From: Rhodohalobacter mucosus
GTDB taxonomy: Bacteria > Bacteroidota > Rhodothermia > Balneolales > Balneolaceae
Direction: 5' to 3'
NCBI RefSeq assembly: GCF_003150675.1
Contig: NZ_QGGB01000001.1
Coordinates: 124,001-188,000 of the forward strand
Length of the DNA: 64,000 nt
Shown: positions 47,111 through 56,222 of the stretch, piece by piece
Position numbering within the stretch: position 1 is the stretch's first letter
Layout of the letters: each line of letters starts with the position of its first letter
Program-made: the position numbers and the translations under genes
Notes under the pieces: model-generated
Told to the model about the DNA's origin: nothing
The model's input: only the letters and a program-made list of their open reading frames with translations
Database searches by the model: none

Positions 47111-47488
47111 CCAGGGTTTTCTCTGTTTTAATTACACGTTTTTTCCAACAGGTCATCCATAACCTAACCTGTTCTGGTTCTTTTAGTTATAACGATTATA
47201 TGTAGCAAGGCATTCAATTTTCGAATATCGGGGCACTTGCAACCGCGGCCAAAGCTAAACACATTGATAACAGATCTCTTTTAGCAAAGTATAAGCCTGA
47301 ACATTTTATACCTGCTCTGCCGGAAAACAGCTGCAGGTGGCAGCAATCCTGTTATTGATGGAAGCCTCACACATGCCTTTTATGTTTTCATGCCCTTCCA
47401 GCAGATGACTGTAAATGATGGCAAGGTGAATTCTGTTATTACAGTACATAGGTACTTTCACACAATATGAACCCAAAAACCCGTATTT
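47111..47488. promoter_or_regulatory. Divergent intergenic region, GCS2-CBS versus TIR-like gene
   Basis: 378 bp between divergent starts. No recognised gene or strong repeat. A minus-strand frame of 104 codons crosses the TIR-like start and lacks recognisable content. It should contain both promoters. Confidence 0.35.
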
Positions 47489-47911
47489 ATGGCTACTATC
47501 GTTCAAACACGCGATATATTTATTGCGCACGGATGGCAATACAGTGATCATATACACAAGCTGCAGGAAGAGCTGGACAGGGCCGGCAGAATGGATGATC
47601 AGTTTGCCTATGTGAATCATGGAAATTACGATACCAGGGAACCCATGGAGACAGCATTGGATAGCCTTGACATCACAGTTAAAGATCAGATGGCTAAAGC
47701 GGATGTATTTCTTTTGCCCGTCGATTTATATGATGAGCATAAAGAGTGGGCAGAGAAAGAACTTAAACTTGCAGAGGATATGGATATGCCGGTAATAGTT
47801 ATCCGATCCTATAAAAATCGTGAGACGCCCGCTCATCTTGAGGAGAGGGCCGACGATATCATTGTATTCGATCCGGAAGAGATACTTCGTTCAGTCAAGA
47901 ATTATGGATAG
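47489..47911 (+). CDS. Stand-alone TIR-like (DUF1863/ThsB-type) protein
   Basis: 140 residues forming one flavodoxin-like alpha/beta domain: RDIFIAHGWQYSDHIHKLQEEL (beta A, alpha A), FAYVNHGNYDTREPM, then TVKDQMAKADVFLLPVDLYDEHKEWAEKELKLAEDMDMPVIVIRSY (beta D to beta E). This matches the TIR-like fold of DUF1863/ThsB proteins; E in the EWAEKELKLA helix corresponds to the usual conserved acid. In Thoeris defence ThsB makes a nucleotide signal; here no ThsA or other effector is adjacent. Assignment to fold is good, function uncertain. Confidence 0.75.
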   Translation: MATIVQTRDIFIAHGWQYSDHIHKLQEELDRAGRMDDQFAYVNHGNYDTREPMETALDSLDITVKDQMAKADVFLLPVDLYDEHKEWAEKELKLAEDMDMPVIVIRSYKNRETPAHLEERADDIIVFDPEEILRSVKNYG

Positions 47912-48127
47912 CATATTCCATGTGTTGTCTTAAATCTTTCTGAAAGCATGTTGCACATTTAGGAGAAGATGCTGCTGAACTCTTTCCTGTAACGTGTTTT
48001 TAAGGCCTTTTCCGTTTCTTTCACCACATAAACATCACGCAGGTTGCAGTACTTGCCATTCGGCACTTTCTTCTTTTACCCGCTCGATTGATGTTGTATA
48101 ATTGGGTAACCCTTCATCATCCCTACA

Positions 48128-49069
48128 ATGAAGAAAGAGACCTTCACAACCAAATCGCAAGGTTACAAGATTCTGCACTGCACACAATGGGTGCCCGATT
48201 CCCCACCTGCAGGCGTTATTCTGATTCTGCATGGCCTGACTGAACACTCCGGACGATATAGTCATGTGGCCCGCTTTTTTACGGGCCATGGGTATCTTGT
48301 TTGTGCTTACGATCACCGCGGACACGGCATGACGGATCCCGACCATCACGGATTCATAGATGCCAGTGCCTCCTCTCAGTTTGATCTGCTTGCGGAAGAT
48401 GCGATCCACGTATTCACGCTATTGAACAATCGCTATCCGGATCTGCCTCTTTTCGTGCTGGGCCACAGCATGGGATCTTTCCTGGCTCAAAGAATGATGC
48501 AGCTGCTTCCAGAGGATTCAACAGAATTACCGGCGGGCCTCATCTATTCGGGAAGCAGCGGAAAGCCACCTCTTACACTATATGCCGGTAAGTTTCTGTC
48601 GAAGTGGATCATGAAGCGCAAAGGTCCGGCCTATCGCAGCCAGCTGATTCACAATCTGGTGTTTGGCCGCTTTAATAAGCCGTTTGAGCCTGCCCGGACA
48701 GAGTTTGACTGGTTAAGCCGGGATAAAGATATGGTTCAGCTGTTTGTGGATGATCCCGCCTGTGGATTTGTTCCTTCTGTGAGTTTTTATCATCACTTTT
48801 TCAGCGGACTCCTTAAGCTGCACTCCCACCGTCCCTTTGCAGGAGCTTCGGTTCACACACCGATCCTGGTTATTGGCGGTGACCGGGATCCAGTTTCCGA
48901 TATGGGAAAAGGGGTTAAAGCACTGAAGAAACTTCTCACCCGATCCGGAAATGAGGATCGCGTGGACCTGATGATCTACCAGGGCGCACGCCATGAACCG
49001 CTCAATGAAATCAACAGAGACGAGGTATTTACCGATATTCACAACTGGATCGGACAGGTCTCGTCCTGA
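48128..49069 (+). CDS. Monoacylglycerol-lipase-like alpha/beta hydrolase
   Basis: 313 residues. HG motif LHGLTEHSGRYSHVARFF near residue 35, YDHRGHGMTD near 66, nucleophile GHSMGSFLAQ near 120, catalytic Asp in IGGDRDPVSD near 255 and His in GARHEPLNE near 290. This is the serine-aquaporin-like (Hydrolase_4) subfamily to which monoacylglycerol lipases belong, cleaving short acyl esters. No signal peptide, so cytosolic. Alone on the plus strand; 216 bp of unassigned DNA precede it. Confidence 0.92.
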   Translation: MKKETFTTKSQGYKILHCTQWVPDSPPAGVILILHGLTEHSGRYSHVARFFTGHGYLVCAYDHRGHGMTDPDHHGFIDASASSQFDLLAEDAIHVFTLLNNRYPDLPLFVLGHSMGSFLAQRMMQLLPEDSTELPAGLIYSGSSGKPPLTLYAGKFLSKWIMKRKGPAYRSQLIHNLVFGRFNKPFEPARTEFDWLSRDKDMVQLFVDDPACGFVPSVSFYHHFFSGLLKLHSHRPFAGASVHTPILVIGGDRDPVSDMGKGVKALKKLLTRSGNEDRVDLMIYQGARHEPLNEINRDEVFTDIHNWIGQVSS

Positions 49070-49101
49070 TTTTGTTCAGAAGCGGCATCTGTATGCATTC
49101 A

Positions 49102-50136
49102 TCAGAGCCAGTGCCAGGGTGGTATAGAAGACGTTTCACCTTCAGCCTCATCTATTCCGCCTTTAGAGAGCAGAAAATCGGACTCAAATGGCCGAACGGT
49201 AAGCACCGGTTTTTTCATTTGCTGGATTACTTTTTCAGTAACCGAGCCAAGCATCACATGAGCGAAACCGCTGTATCCGTGCGTTCCCATCACCACAAGG
49301 TCTGAATGTTTCTCGGCGTACTGTTCAATTTCGTAGTGGGAAGAGAACCCTGTTATGACATCCGTAATCAGGTCCGTGGAAGAATGGTCCGAATTATTCT
49401 TAATCAGGATCGTGTCATGATACATTTTTTCACCCCGCTTAAGGTGAATGCCTCCGGTTTTATGTTCGCTTATGAAGCTCTCAAGCTTCGACATCAGTTT
49501 TTCATAGACTTTCTCTTTCTGAATGCCTTCAGGCGGTGTATATATATTTTCGATGAGCCCGCCCCGTAATTCATGAATATAGAGCAGCGTTATATCCGCA
49601 TTCCAAAGTTCAGCCATTACCACCGCGGGAGAGAGAGCCGTAAACGACAGTTCCGAACCATCTGTCGTAACCAGAATATGATTAACGGTTTCACTGCTTA
49701 ATTCCCGGTCAACAGCCAGTACCGGTACATGTGAGCCCCGGATGATATGCTGAGCCGTGCTGCCCCTTCCAAGTTTTGTCTTGTCGCTTCCCTTCGAGCC
49801 GATTACGACCAGGTCATAACTTCCGGCCTTTATTTGATCCAAAACGGAAATGCCCGGCTTTTTATCGAGCTTCACAAACAGATCTCCCCTGTTTTCCGGA
49901 TTTATCTGCTCCATCAGCTGTTCAAGACGGGTTTGAGCCTGATCGTAAAGTGTATTGGCATATTCAGTATTCATCTCTGAGCTTAGAAAACGCAGAAAAT
50001 GCTGCAACGAAGGAACTACGTAGATCAGGTCTACTTCAGCTCCTTTTTGTTCAGCAATCCTCACTGCAACGTCAAGTGCGTATCCTGAATCATCGGAAAA
50101 ATCAGTTGGGACCAGAACTCTTTGAATCTTGCCCAT
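49102..50136 (-). CDS. Tandem universal stress protein
   Basis: 344 residues with two Usp domains. First: IQRVLVPTDFSDDSGYALDVAVRIAE ... VVIGSKGSDKTKLGRGSTAQHIIRGSHVPVLAV. Second: NHILVTTDGSELSFTALSPAVV ... VMGTHGYSGFAHVMLGSVTEKVIQQMKKPVLTV. The G-x2-G-x9-G-S/T ATP-binding motif is complete in the second half. The last 25 residues (EAEGETSSIPPWHWL) are extra. It probably binds ATP and helps stress tolerance. It lies 36 bp after the small gene 50173-50403. Confidence 0.93.
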   Translation of the reverse strand: MGKIQRVLVPTDFSDDSGYALDVAVRIAEQKGAEVDLIYVVPSLQHFLRFLSSEMNTEYANTLYDQAQTRLEQLMEQINPENRGDLFVKLDKKPGISVLDQIKAGSYDLVVIGSKGSDKTKLGRGSTAQHIIRGSHVPVLAVDRELSSETVNHILVTTDGSELSFTALSPAVVMAELWNADITLLYIHELRGGLIENIYTPPEGIQKEKVYEKLMSKLESFISEHKTGGIHLKRGEKMYHDTILIKNNSDHSSTDLITDVITGFSSHYEIEQYAEKHSDLVVMGTHGYSGFAHVMLGSVTEKVIQQMKKPVLTVRPFESDFLLSKGGIDEAEGETSSIPPWHWL

Positions 50137-50172
50137 TTTATGTTTGCTTTGGGTTACAGGTTAAAAATATGC

Positions 50173-50403
50173 TCAGGAGTCGAGCAAGAGGTCAATCTCC
50201 TCAATAACATTTCCATAGGCTTCATCCACGGTTTCGCCTATTGCCGTAAATACTTTTCCGGAACTGTTGACCACTTTTACCTCAACACCATCCCATTTGC
50301 GATTACAGCTTTTCACTGAAAATCCTCTGTATCCCCTTCGATTGAGCATATTTACCCTCTCCTGAAGGCTCGATTCTCTATCATGATATGTTTCATCAAC
50401 CAT
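50173..50403 (-). CDS. Small dodecin-like-length protein of unknown function, upstream of usp
   Basis: 76 residues from ATG 50401-50403, chosen because AAAGGTGG precedes it by about 5 bp; an upstream GTG in frame (50410-50412) overlaps that site. Sequence MVDETYHDRESSLQERVNML ... GFSVKSCNRKWDGVEVKVVNSSGKVFTAIGETVDEAYGNVIEE, charged, with beta-alpha pattern. I recognise no family. Same strand as usp, 36 bp away; likely co-transcribed. Confidence 0.65.
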   Translation of the reverse strand: MVDETYHDRESSLQERVNMLNRRGYRGFSVKSCNRKWDGVEVKVVNSSGKVFTAIGETVDEAYGNVIEEIDLLLDS

Positions 50404-50673
50404 ATTAACCACCTTTTGTTACCGAACTGTATACAAACTGTTATTTGTGTCGAAACATTGAGCCGCATCAACACGCTTCAGTTCGTTTTATTGACACTAC
50501 CTGTACGTAATCAACAAAAAACCTTGTGGAACGTATATAAGGAACACACTGAAACCCATATAGGGGTTTTACCGATGCAGAAAAGTGGAAAAATTTTCTT
50601 GATCCGGAATGATGAAGTACGTAATATAGTTCAACATTAAACTATTTTACATTAACTCTAAAATTTGAATCAA

Positions 50674-51213
50674 ATGAGCACCAATACACTTACCCAATGG
50701 GGTATCGATACCACACATTCTGAAATCACATTCAAAGTTAAGCATCTTGTAATTTCAACCGTTACCGGAAAATTCAAGCAGTTTGATGCAAGCGTTGAAA
50801 CTGACAACGAGGATTTTGAGAATGCCAGGATCGCCTTTGAAGCTGCTATTGACAGTATCGATACCGGAAATGAAGACCGTGACAATCATCTGAAGTCGGA
50901 CGATTTCTTTAATGCAGTGGAATACCCCTCCCTTTCTTTTGTTTCCGATTCATTTACCAAAGTTGGAGATGGCCTCTACAGACTTACCGGCGACCTCACC
51001 ATCCGGGGCAATACCCGAAAGGTGGAGCTGGATGCAGAGTATGGAGGAACCGTTGTGGATCCTTATGGAAATACCAAAGCAGGCTTTGAGGTATCCGGAA
51101 AGATCAATCGCAAAGAGTTTGGCCTTACATGGAGCGCCGTTACTGAGGCGGGAAATATTGTAGTTTCGGATGATGTAAAACTGAACCTGAACGTACAGTT
51201 CACTAAAAACTGA
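50674..51213 (+). CDS. YceI-family lipid-binding protein
   Basis: 179 residues from ATG 50674 (a TTG at 50665 is in frame but less likely). Lipocalin-like YceI signatures: WGIDTTHSEITFKVKHLVISTVTGKF, DNEDRDNHLKSDDFFNAVEYPSLSFVS, LYRLTGDLTIRGNTRKVEL, INRKEFGLTW. It binds isoprenoid-type lipids in its barrel. There is no signal peptide, so this copy may be cytosolic, unlike E. coli YceI. Strong terminator follows. Confidence 0.95.
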   Translation: MSTNTLTQWGIDTTHSEITFKVKHLVISTVTGKFKQFDASVETDNEDFENARIAFEAAIDSIDTGNEDRDNHLKSDDFFNAVEYPSLSFVSDSFTKVGDGLYRLTGDLTIRGNTRKVELDAEYGGTVVDPYGNTKAGFEVSGKINRKEFGLTWSAVTEAGNIVVSDDVKLNLNVQFTKN

Positions 51214-51239
51214 GACGGCAGGACTTAAGCAGTAACTTC

Positions 51240-51279
51240 AGAGCGCTGTATCGAACGGTACAGCGCTTTTTTATTTTTT
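51240..51279 (+). terminator. Terminator of the yceI-like gene
   Basis: AGCGCTGTA (51242-51250) pairs with TACAGCGCT (51259-51267), followed by TTTTTATTTTTT. 28 bp after the stop codon. Confidence 0.93.
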
Positions 51280-51280
51280 G

Positions 51281-51322
51281 GGTGCAAGGTGCAAGGTGCA
51301 GGGTGCAGGGTGCAGGGTGCAA
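51281..51322. repeat. Six tandem heptamers GGTGCAR
   Basis: Six consecutive copies of GGTGCAA or GGTGCAG, 42 bp, right behind a terminator. Between them and the next gene is an inverted pair with TCGTTCGGTGATTCG-like and rearranged copies (51360-51425). Confidence 0.93.
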
Positions 51323-51442
51323 GTTTCAGTATTAGAAATGCTTCTGAAATCGTAATTCGGTCGTTCGGTGATTCGCAGTTCAGAGGTACCTGATTGACGA
51401 ACGACGATGAACGAACGATTCACCGATTGATTATCTCTGAAA

Positions 51443-51483
51443 TAAAAAAGGCGTGAAGAGTCTCTTCTCCACGCCTTTTATAG
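51443..51483 (-). terminator. Terminator of ahcY, bidirectional
   Basis: AAAAAAGGCGTG (51445-51455) pairs with CACGCCTTTTA (51470-51481), with additional pairing AAGAG/CTCTT near the loop. T-run on the minus strand after ahcY stop (51507). Confidence 0.88.
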
Positions 51484-51506
51484 AACCTTTGTCGGATTTT
51501 TTTGGA

Positions 51507-52808
51507 TCAGTACCGGTAGTGATCGGGCTTATATGGGCCTTCTTTCGACACACCGATATACTCCGACTGCTCATCGGTAAGCTCCTCCAGATCCACACCG
51601 ATTTTCTTCAGGTGGAGCCGGGCTACTTTCTCGTCAAGGTGTTTCGGCAGAACATGCACTCCTACCTCAAACTCTTCATTCCAGAGCGCAATCTGCGCAA
51701 TGGTCTGGTTGGTGAAGCTATTGCTCATCACAAAGCTTGGATGACCCGTTGCATTACCCAGGTTCATCAGGCGGCCCTGTGAGAGGAGAATAATCTCTTT
51801 TCCGTCTTTCAGGCGAAACAGGTCTACCTGTGGTTTGATATTTTCCTCTTCAGCATTTGTCTTGAGCCATTTCACGTCTATTTCATTGTCGAAATGACCG
51901 ATGTTTCCAACAATCGCTTTGTCTTTCATGCTTTCAAAATGCTCAGCGGTAAGGATATCCTTGTTACCTGTGGCTGTAACCACAATATCGGCTTCCTTAA
52001 CGGCATCCGACATTTTCTTCACAGCATATCCGTCCATAGCCGCCTGAAGTGCACAGATTGGATCAATTTCGGTCACAATAACGCGTGCGCCGGCGCCGCG
52101 AAGCGATGCTGCGGATCCTTTACCCACATCTCCGTAACCGGCCACAACAGCAACCTTGCCGGCCATCATCACATCGGTGGCGCGCCGGATTGCATCTACG
52201 CAGGACTCTTTACAGCCATATTTGTTGTCAAACTTTGACTTGGTGACAGAGTCGTTCACGTTTATAGCAGGAATGGTAAGCGTATTGTTCTTCATACGCT
52301 CATAGAGCCTCAGAACACCGGTTGTGGTTTCTTCGGATATACCGCGGATGTTATTTGTTAACTCGGGATATTTGTCGAGTACCATGTTGGTGAGGTCGCC
52401 GCCATCATCCAGAATCATGTTAAGGGGCTGGCCATCCTCAAAAAAGAGGGTTTGCTCGATGCACCATTCATACTCTTCCTCGGTCATTCCCTTCCATGCA
52501 TAGACCGGGATTCCGGCTTTGGCAATGGCAGCTGCTGCGTGATCCTGCGTGGAGTAAATGTTGCAGGATGACCATTGTACTTCCGCACCCAGCTCAATCA
52601 GCGTTTCAATCAGCACGGCGGTCTGAACCGTCATATGAAGACAGCCTGCGATCCGGGCTCCTTTCAGTGGTTTATCCTTTCCAAATTCTTCGCGGGTTGC
52701 CATCAACCCCGGCATTTCAGCTTCCGCCAGACGGATTTCATCCCGTCCGTATTTCGCGAGGCTGATATCTTTTACCTTATATGGCAATTTGTCTACTTGT
52801 TGTTCCAT
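51507..52808 (-). CDS. ahcY: Adenosylhomocysteinase
   Basis: 433 residues, standard SAH hydrolase. Substrate site [13 protein letters not shown] and QDHAAAAIA, catalytic region [16 protein letters not shown]-binding [27 protein letters not shown] and the C-terminal [31 protein letters not shown]...KPDHYRY. It cleaves S-adenosylhomocysteine to adenosine and homocysteine, pulling methylation reactions forward. Gap of 65 bp from the upstream TlpA-like gene, too short for a SAH riboswitch; none seen. Confidence 0.99.
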   Translation of the reverse strand: MEQQVDKLPYKVKDISLAKYGRDEIRLAEAEMPGLMATREEFGKDKPLKGARIAGCLHMTVQTAVLIETLIELGAEVQWSSCNIYSTQDHAAAAIAKAGIPVYAWKGMTEEEYEWCIEQTLFFEDGQPLNMILDDGGDLTNMVLDKYPELTNNIRGISEETTTGVLRLYERMKNNTLTIPAINVNDSVTKSKFDNKYGCKESCVDAIRRATDVMMAGKVAVVAGYGDVGKGSAASLRGAGARVIVTEIDPICALQAAMDGYAVKKMSDAVKEADIVVTATGNKDILTAEHFESMKDKAIVGNIGHFDNEIDVKWLKTNAEEENIKPQVDLFRLKDGKEIILLSQGRLMNLGNATGHPSFVMSNSFTNQTIAQIALWNEEFEVGVHVLPKHLDEKVARLHLKKIGVDLEELTDEQSEYIGVSKEGPYKPDHYRY

Positions 52809-52873
52809 TCTATTGATTTTGTTCTTAAAGATTTTCTGATTAACAGTTTTTTTAAGCCGGTCATTCAGGCTGG

Positions 52874-53374
52874 CTACATGTACTCTTCGATCATCGCTTT
52901 TGTGCGGTTGTAGTCGCCCTCACGGCCATATGAACCCATTTCTATTTTGATTAAGTTTCCATCAGGATCCACAAAGACCTTAAATGGTATAGCATATCCG
53001 CCGAGTTTTGTAAATACGCCGTTCTGGTCATAAAGCCAGTTGAAGTCATAGTCGTTTTCTTCGGCAAAAGCGCGGGCATCCTCAGGTCCTTCATTCATCC
53101 CGGCCGTAACAGCCAGAACTTCAAAATTGTCCGGGTATTCCTCGCGAAGCTGATCGAGTGAGGGAAACACCTGCAGGCAGGGGCCGCACCAGGTCTCCCA
53201 GAAATCAATAATGAGAAGTTTTCCCTCGAAGTCGCTTACATGTACCTCATTTCCGTCAAGGTCGGCAAATACCGCATTTTCCACGATAGCTTCCGGAGTA
53301 TTGGGATCGCCGGAGCAGGCTGACATGAACAGCAGCATACCGACCAGAAAAATTGATGATAAAAGGTATTTCAT
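52874..53374 (-). CDS. TlpA-like thioredoxin-fold lipoprotein
   Basis: 166 residues from the ATG at 53372-53374 ([20 protein letters not shown]), chosen because the signal peptide and lipobox MSAC start there; longer frame reaches 53401. [18 protein letters not shown] is the CxxC active site, and [14 protein letters not shown] holds the cis-Pro. It reduces disulphides or supports cytochrome c maturation in the periplasm, tethered by lipid. It is just upstream of ahcY on the same strand. Confidence 0.93.
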   Translation of the reverse strand: MKYLLSSIFLVGMLLFMSACSGDPNTPEAIVENAVFADLDGNEVHVSDFEGKLLIIDFWETWCGPCLQVFPSLDQLREEYPDNFEVLAVTAGMNEGPEDARAFAEENDYDFNWLYDQNGVFTKLGGYAIPFKVFVDPDGNLIKIEMGSYGREGDYNRTKAMIEEYM

Positions 53375-53520
53375 AGAAGTTTTCAGAATTAGTTCAAGCA
53401 CTCAAAATAAGGGATATTCGATAAAAATGTTTTAACTAACTACAAAGCCCTGATTTCTTTATTTTCAATGAATATTCATTCTTACACCGGCTCCAACAAA
53501 ACCAAACAGAAGTCCGTTTT

Positions 53521-54723
53521 ATGACGTACGATTTTTTAATTGTGGGTGCAGGCATCGTCGGCCTGTCAACCGCATATAAGCTATCGAAAGCCTATCCCGA
53601 TGCCAATATCCTCGTACTGGAAAAAGAGGATCGTGTAGCAGCGCATCAAACAGGAAGAAACTCGGGTGTGATCCATTCCGGCATCTACTATAAGCCCGGA
53701 AGTTACAAAGCCAGGAATTGTGTAGAGGGCAGGCACGAACTGGTGGCATTCTGCCGTGAACACGGAATTACCCATGAGGTCTGCGGCAAGGTGATCGTTG
53801 CGACTGATGAATCGGAGAAACCGGGACTCGAAAAAATCTATCAGAGGGGCCTCGAGAATGAAATCGAGGGGATCTCTATGATCGGACCCGATGAAATGAA
53901 GGAAATTGAGCCCTGGGTGAATGGTATTCAGGCCATCCACGTACCCTGTTCAGGCATTGTAGACTACGCTGGTGTATGCCGCAAACTTGCAGAATTGCTG
54001 AATGATGCAGGCAACGAAATACGGCTCAATAGTGCTGTCAAATCCGTTTATCATAACAATGGTACCGTCACGGTTCAGACCGGCAAAGAGCGAATCAGCG
54101 CACGTTACCTGATCAATTGCGCGGGCCTGCACTCCGACAGAATCGCGCACGCTTCCGGTATCACCTCTCCTGTAAAAATCGTGCCCTTTCGCGGCGAGTA
54201 TTATGAGCTCACACCCAATGCCCAGCACAAGGTAAAGGCATTGATCTATCCCGTCCCCAATCCTGAATTTCCCTTTTTAGGCGTTCATTTTACACGCATG
54301 GCCCTCGGCGGCGTGGAGTGCGGACCCAACGCCGTTTTTGCCTTCAAGCGGGAAGGGTATGAAAAAACCTCATTCGACATAAACGATGTGATCGATACCT
54401 TCAATTTTCCGGGTTTTTGGAAGCTTGCGGGAAATCACTGGCGCATGGGCATTGACGAACTCTACCGCTCCTTCTCAAAGCAGGGGTTTCTTGAAAATCT
54501 TCAGAAACTGATCCCTTCGATCGGGATCAGCGACATTACGGAATCACCATCGGGTGTACGCGCCATGGCCCTGAAGCCCGACGGCGAAATTCTGGACGAC
54601 TTCTATTTCGAAACCACAGAGAACGAAGTTCACGTACTGAACGCCCCGAGTCCCGCGGCCACGGCCGGACTTGCGATCGGTTCTGAAATTACGGAGAAGG
54701 TTAAAAGCAGCTTTGGGCTTTAG
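53521..54723 (+). CDS. lhgO: L-2-hydroxyglutarate oxidase
   Basis: 400 residues. FAD Rossmann motif DFLIVGAGIVGLSTAY, then LEKEDRVAAHQTGRNSGVIHSGIYYKPGS, GVCRKLAELL, and ESPSGVRAMALKPDGEILDDF. These are typical of LhgO, which oxidises L-2-hydroxyglutarate to 2-oxoglutarate with electrons going to quinone or O2. The next plus-strand gene beyond a 1.6 kb AT-rich insert is a YdiJ-like D-type dehydrogenase, so both may once have been neighbours. Confidence 0.95.
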   Translation: MTYDFLIVGAGIVGLSTAYKLSKAYPDANILVLEKEDRVAAHQTGRNSGVIHSGIYYKPGSYKARNCVEGRHELVAFCREHGITHEVCGKVIVATDESEKPGLEKIYQRGLENEIEGISMIGPDEMKEIEPWVNGIQAIHVPCSGIVDYAGVCRKLAELLNDAGNEIRLNSAVKSVYHNNGTVTVQTGKERISARYLINCAGLHSDRIAHASGITSPVKIVPFRGEYYELTPNAQHKVKALIYPVPNPEFPFLGVHFTRMALGGVECGPNAVFAFKREGYEKTSFDINDVIDTFNFPGFWKLAGNHWRMGIDELYRSFSKQGFLENLQKLIPSIGISDITESPSGVRAMALKPDGEILDDFYFETTENEVHVLNAPSPAATAGLAIGSEITEKVKSSFGL

Positions 54724-54766
54724 AAGATATAAATTGAAATATCATTAAATTTTTTAATTAAAAATT

Positions 54767-55849
54767 CTAAAGTGATATTCTTAAAAAATATAAAGTATGC
54801 TGAACCTCATCTGAATCTGAATCGGCCCTATAAAAAACAAGGCTATTACCGAAACTAGAAACAACCTTCAAGCCTACTTCTTCATGAATTTCTTTATTCA
54901 TGTTTATTTTTTTTATAAAGCCCATGTTTTTGTCATAAACAAACAAGTTTAATCTTCTGGGATCATCCTCTTCGTAGTTATATTCATTACCAATCAATAT
55001 GCCAATATTCTCAGGATTATAGAACCCAACTTCGGTAATTCCAACTATAAAATCTGTCAATTCATATATACCTTTGAATTGACTGAATATATAAGGCATT
55101 CTGATTGCATTTCTAATATCTTGATTTACCTGGTCTCTTGTTTCATACCTATTCGGTCCTAAATAAAAATCGTCATCATTTAATGATATATTTTTTTCTG
55201 AATCTGAAAGAATATTGTAAACAACTATTTCATCCCTGATAGGGCTTCCATAATACAAATTGGGATAATTCATATACATATTGAAATGGAAATCAACCCT
55301 GGTTGTCATAAGTTCATGTTCAATTGTTTGACTTCCAACATCTTTGATAAAAATATCCTCTTCGTAGTTTATGATTCGTACAAAGTTTAATGGCACACTC
55401 CTTCTTGTGAAATAGGCTATAATGTTTTCATTACAATCCAGAGCCATGGAGGCTGAATTATTTTCCATTATAGTGCTCTCTTTGATTCCTTCACCGTTGC
55501 GGTCAAAAATCATAAGCTTGGATAACTGATGATCCCATACATATATTTCATCATTACAAACTTGAACATTCGTAGGTCGCATAAATTCAAATGGACCACG
55601 CCCCCTTTTTGAAATTACATTTATCTGCAAACCGTCTTTATTATAATGTATTACTTGAGGATACCGACTGGGATGAGAACTTGCAACAAATGATGAATCT
55701 GAAAAAAAACTGACCTCTTGCAAATCTACGGCATGTTGTAGATTTTCTTGAAGAATAATTTTTTTGATTATAACAATTTCTTCTTCAAAAAAATTAGTTG
55801 ATGAATTAATAAAAATTATAACTAATATTGTATAAACTATGTTTCTCAT
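54767..55849 (-). CDS. 6-bladed beta-propeller-like exported protein
   Basis: 360 residues. N-terminal hydrophobic stretch (MRNIVYTILVIIFINSST) looks like a signal or anchor. The rest has strand-rich repeats: YPQVIHYNKDGLQINVISKRGRGPFEFMRPTNVQVCNDEIYVWDHQLSKLMIFDRNG, typical of BF3164/TolB-like 6-bladed propellers in Bacteroidota. Codon use is AT-rich unlike neighbours. It follows the small Cys-rich peptide gene on the same strand with a hairpin between. In Bacteroides such propeller genes pair with short NVEALA peptides; the pair here looks analogous. Confidence 0.8.
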   Translation of the reverse strand: MRNIVYTILVIIFINSSTNFFEEEIVIIKKIILQENLQHAVDLQEVSFFSDSSFVASSHPSRYPQVIHYNKDGLQINVISKRGRGPFEFMRPTNVQVCNDEIYVWDHQLSKLMIFDRNGEGIKESTIMENNSASMALDCNENIIAYFTRRSVPLNFVRIINYEEDIFIKDVGSQTIEHELMTTRVDFHFNMYMNYPNLYYGSPIRDEIVVYNILSDSEKNISLNDDDFYLGPNRYETRDQVNQDIRNAIRMPYIFSQFKGIYELTDFIVGITEVGFYNPENIGILIGNEYNYEEDDPRRLNLFVYDKNMGFIKKINMNKEIHEEVGLKVVSSFGNSLVFYRADSDSDEVQHTLYFLRISL

Positions 55850-55867
55850 GAACTATAAGATTTAAAC

Positions 55868-55890
55868 CCACGAAGGTCTATGCCTTCGTG
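55868..55890 (-). promoter_or_regulatory. Intercistronic hairpin between peptide gene and propeller gene
   Basis: CCACGAAG and CTTCGTGG form an 8 bp stem with an 8 nt loop, followed on the minus strand by GTTTAAATCTT, a weak T-rich tail. It could partly terminate transcription or stabilise the upstream peptide message so more peptide than propeller is made. Confidence 0.65.
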
Positions 55891-55912
55891 GATTATAAAA
55901 AATTGATATTTT

Positions 55913-56182
55913 TCAGTTTCCTTCACCTGGATCACTTCCACCACCACCACCTATGCTGCAACATTCACCAGGACATGCAAATCCAATTTGTTCTGGGTAT
56001 GTAATCGTGTAACATCCACATTCCTGTGCGTTAGTCCAGATTACCCATATTTCATCATCACATGATACAAATGATCCTTCTGCACATGTTTCTTCAGGCA
56101 CCACAATAAATAAAGCAATTGCGGCTATGCTTACTGAAACCAAAGTAAATACCATCTTTAATTTTCTTTGTAATGTTTTCAT
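55913..56182 (-). CDS. Small Cys-rich exported peptide
   Basis: 89 residues. Basic N-terminus and hydrophobic core (KMVFTLVSVSIAAIALFIVV, about residues 9-28) form a signal peptide. The mature part has seven Cys (33, 41, 55, 57, 70, 74, 75), including CGC and CC pairs, and a flexible tail SIGGGGGSDPGEGN. It resembles NVEALA-type peptides by size and context, but the NVEALA motif itself is absent. Probably disulphide-bonded outside the cytosol. Its promoter has a poly-G spacer. Function unknown: signal, toxin or bacteriocin-like peptide are possible. Confidence 0.75.
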   Translation of the reverse strand: MKTLQRKLKMVFTLVSVSIAAIALFIVVPEETCAEGSFVSCDDEIWVIWTNAQECGCYTITYPEQIGFACPGECCSIGGGGGSDPGEGN

Positions 56183-56222
56183 AATTTAATACCGTTTAGT
56201 TAATAAATAACAAGCGTAAATG

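Noticed and set aside
47306-47620. 104-codon minus-strand frame over the TIR-like gene start
   Set aside because: Overlaps a better gene, no recognisable domain, poor codon pattern.
52809-52873. SAH riboswitch before ahcY
   Set aside because: Only 65 bp of leader and no conserved core or strong structure.
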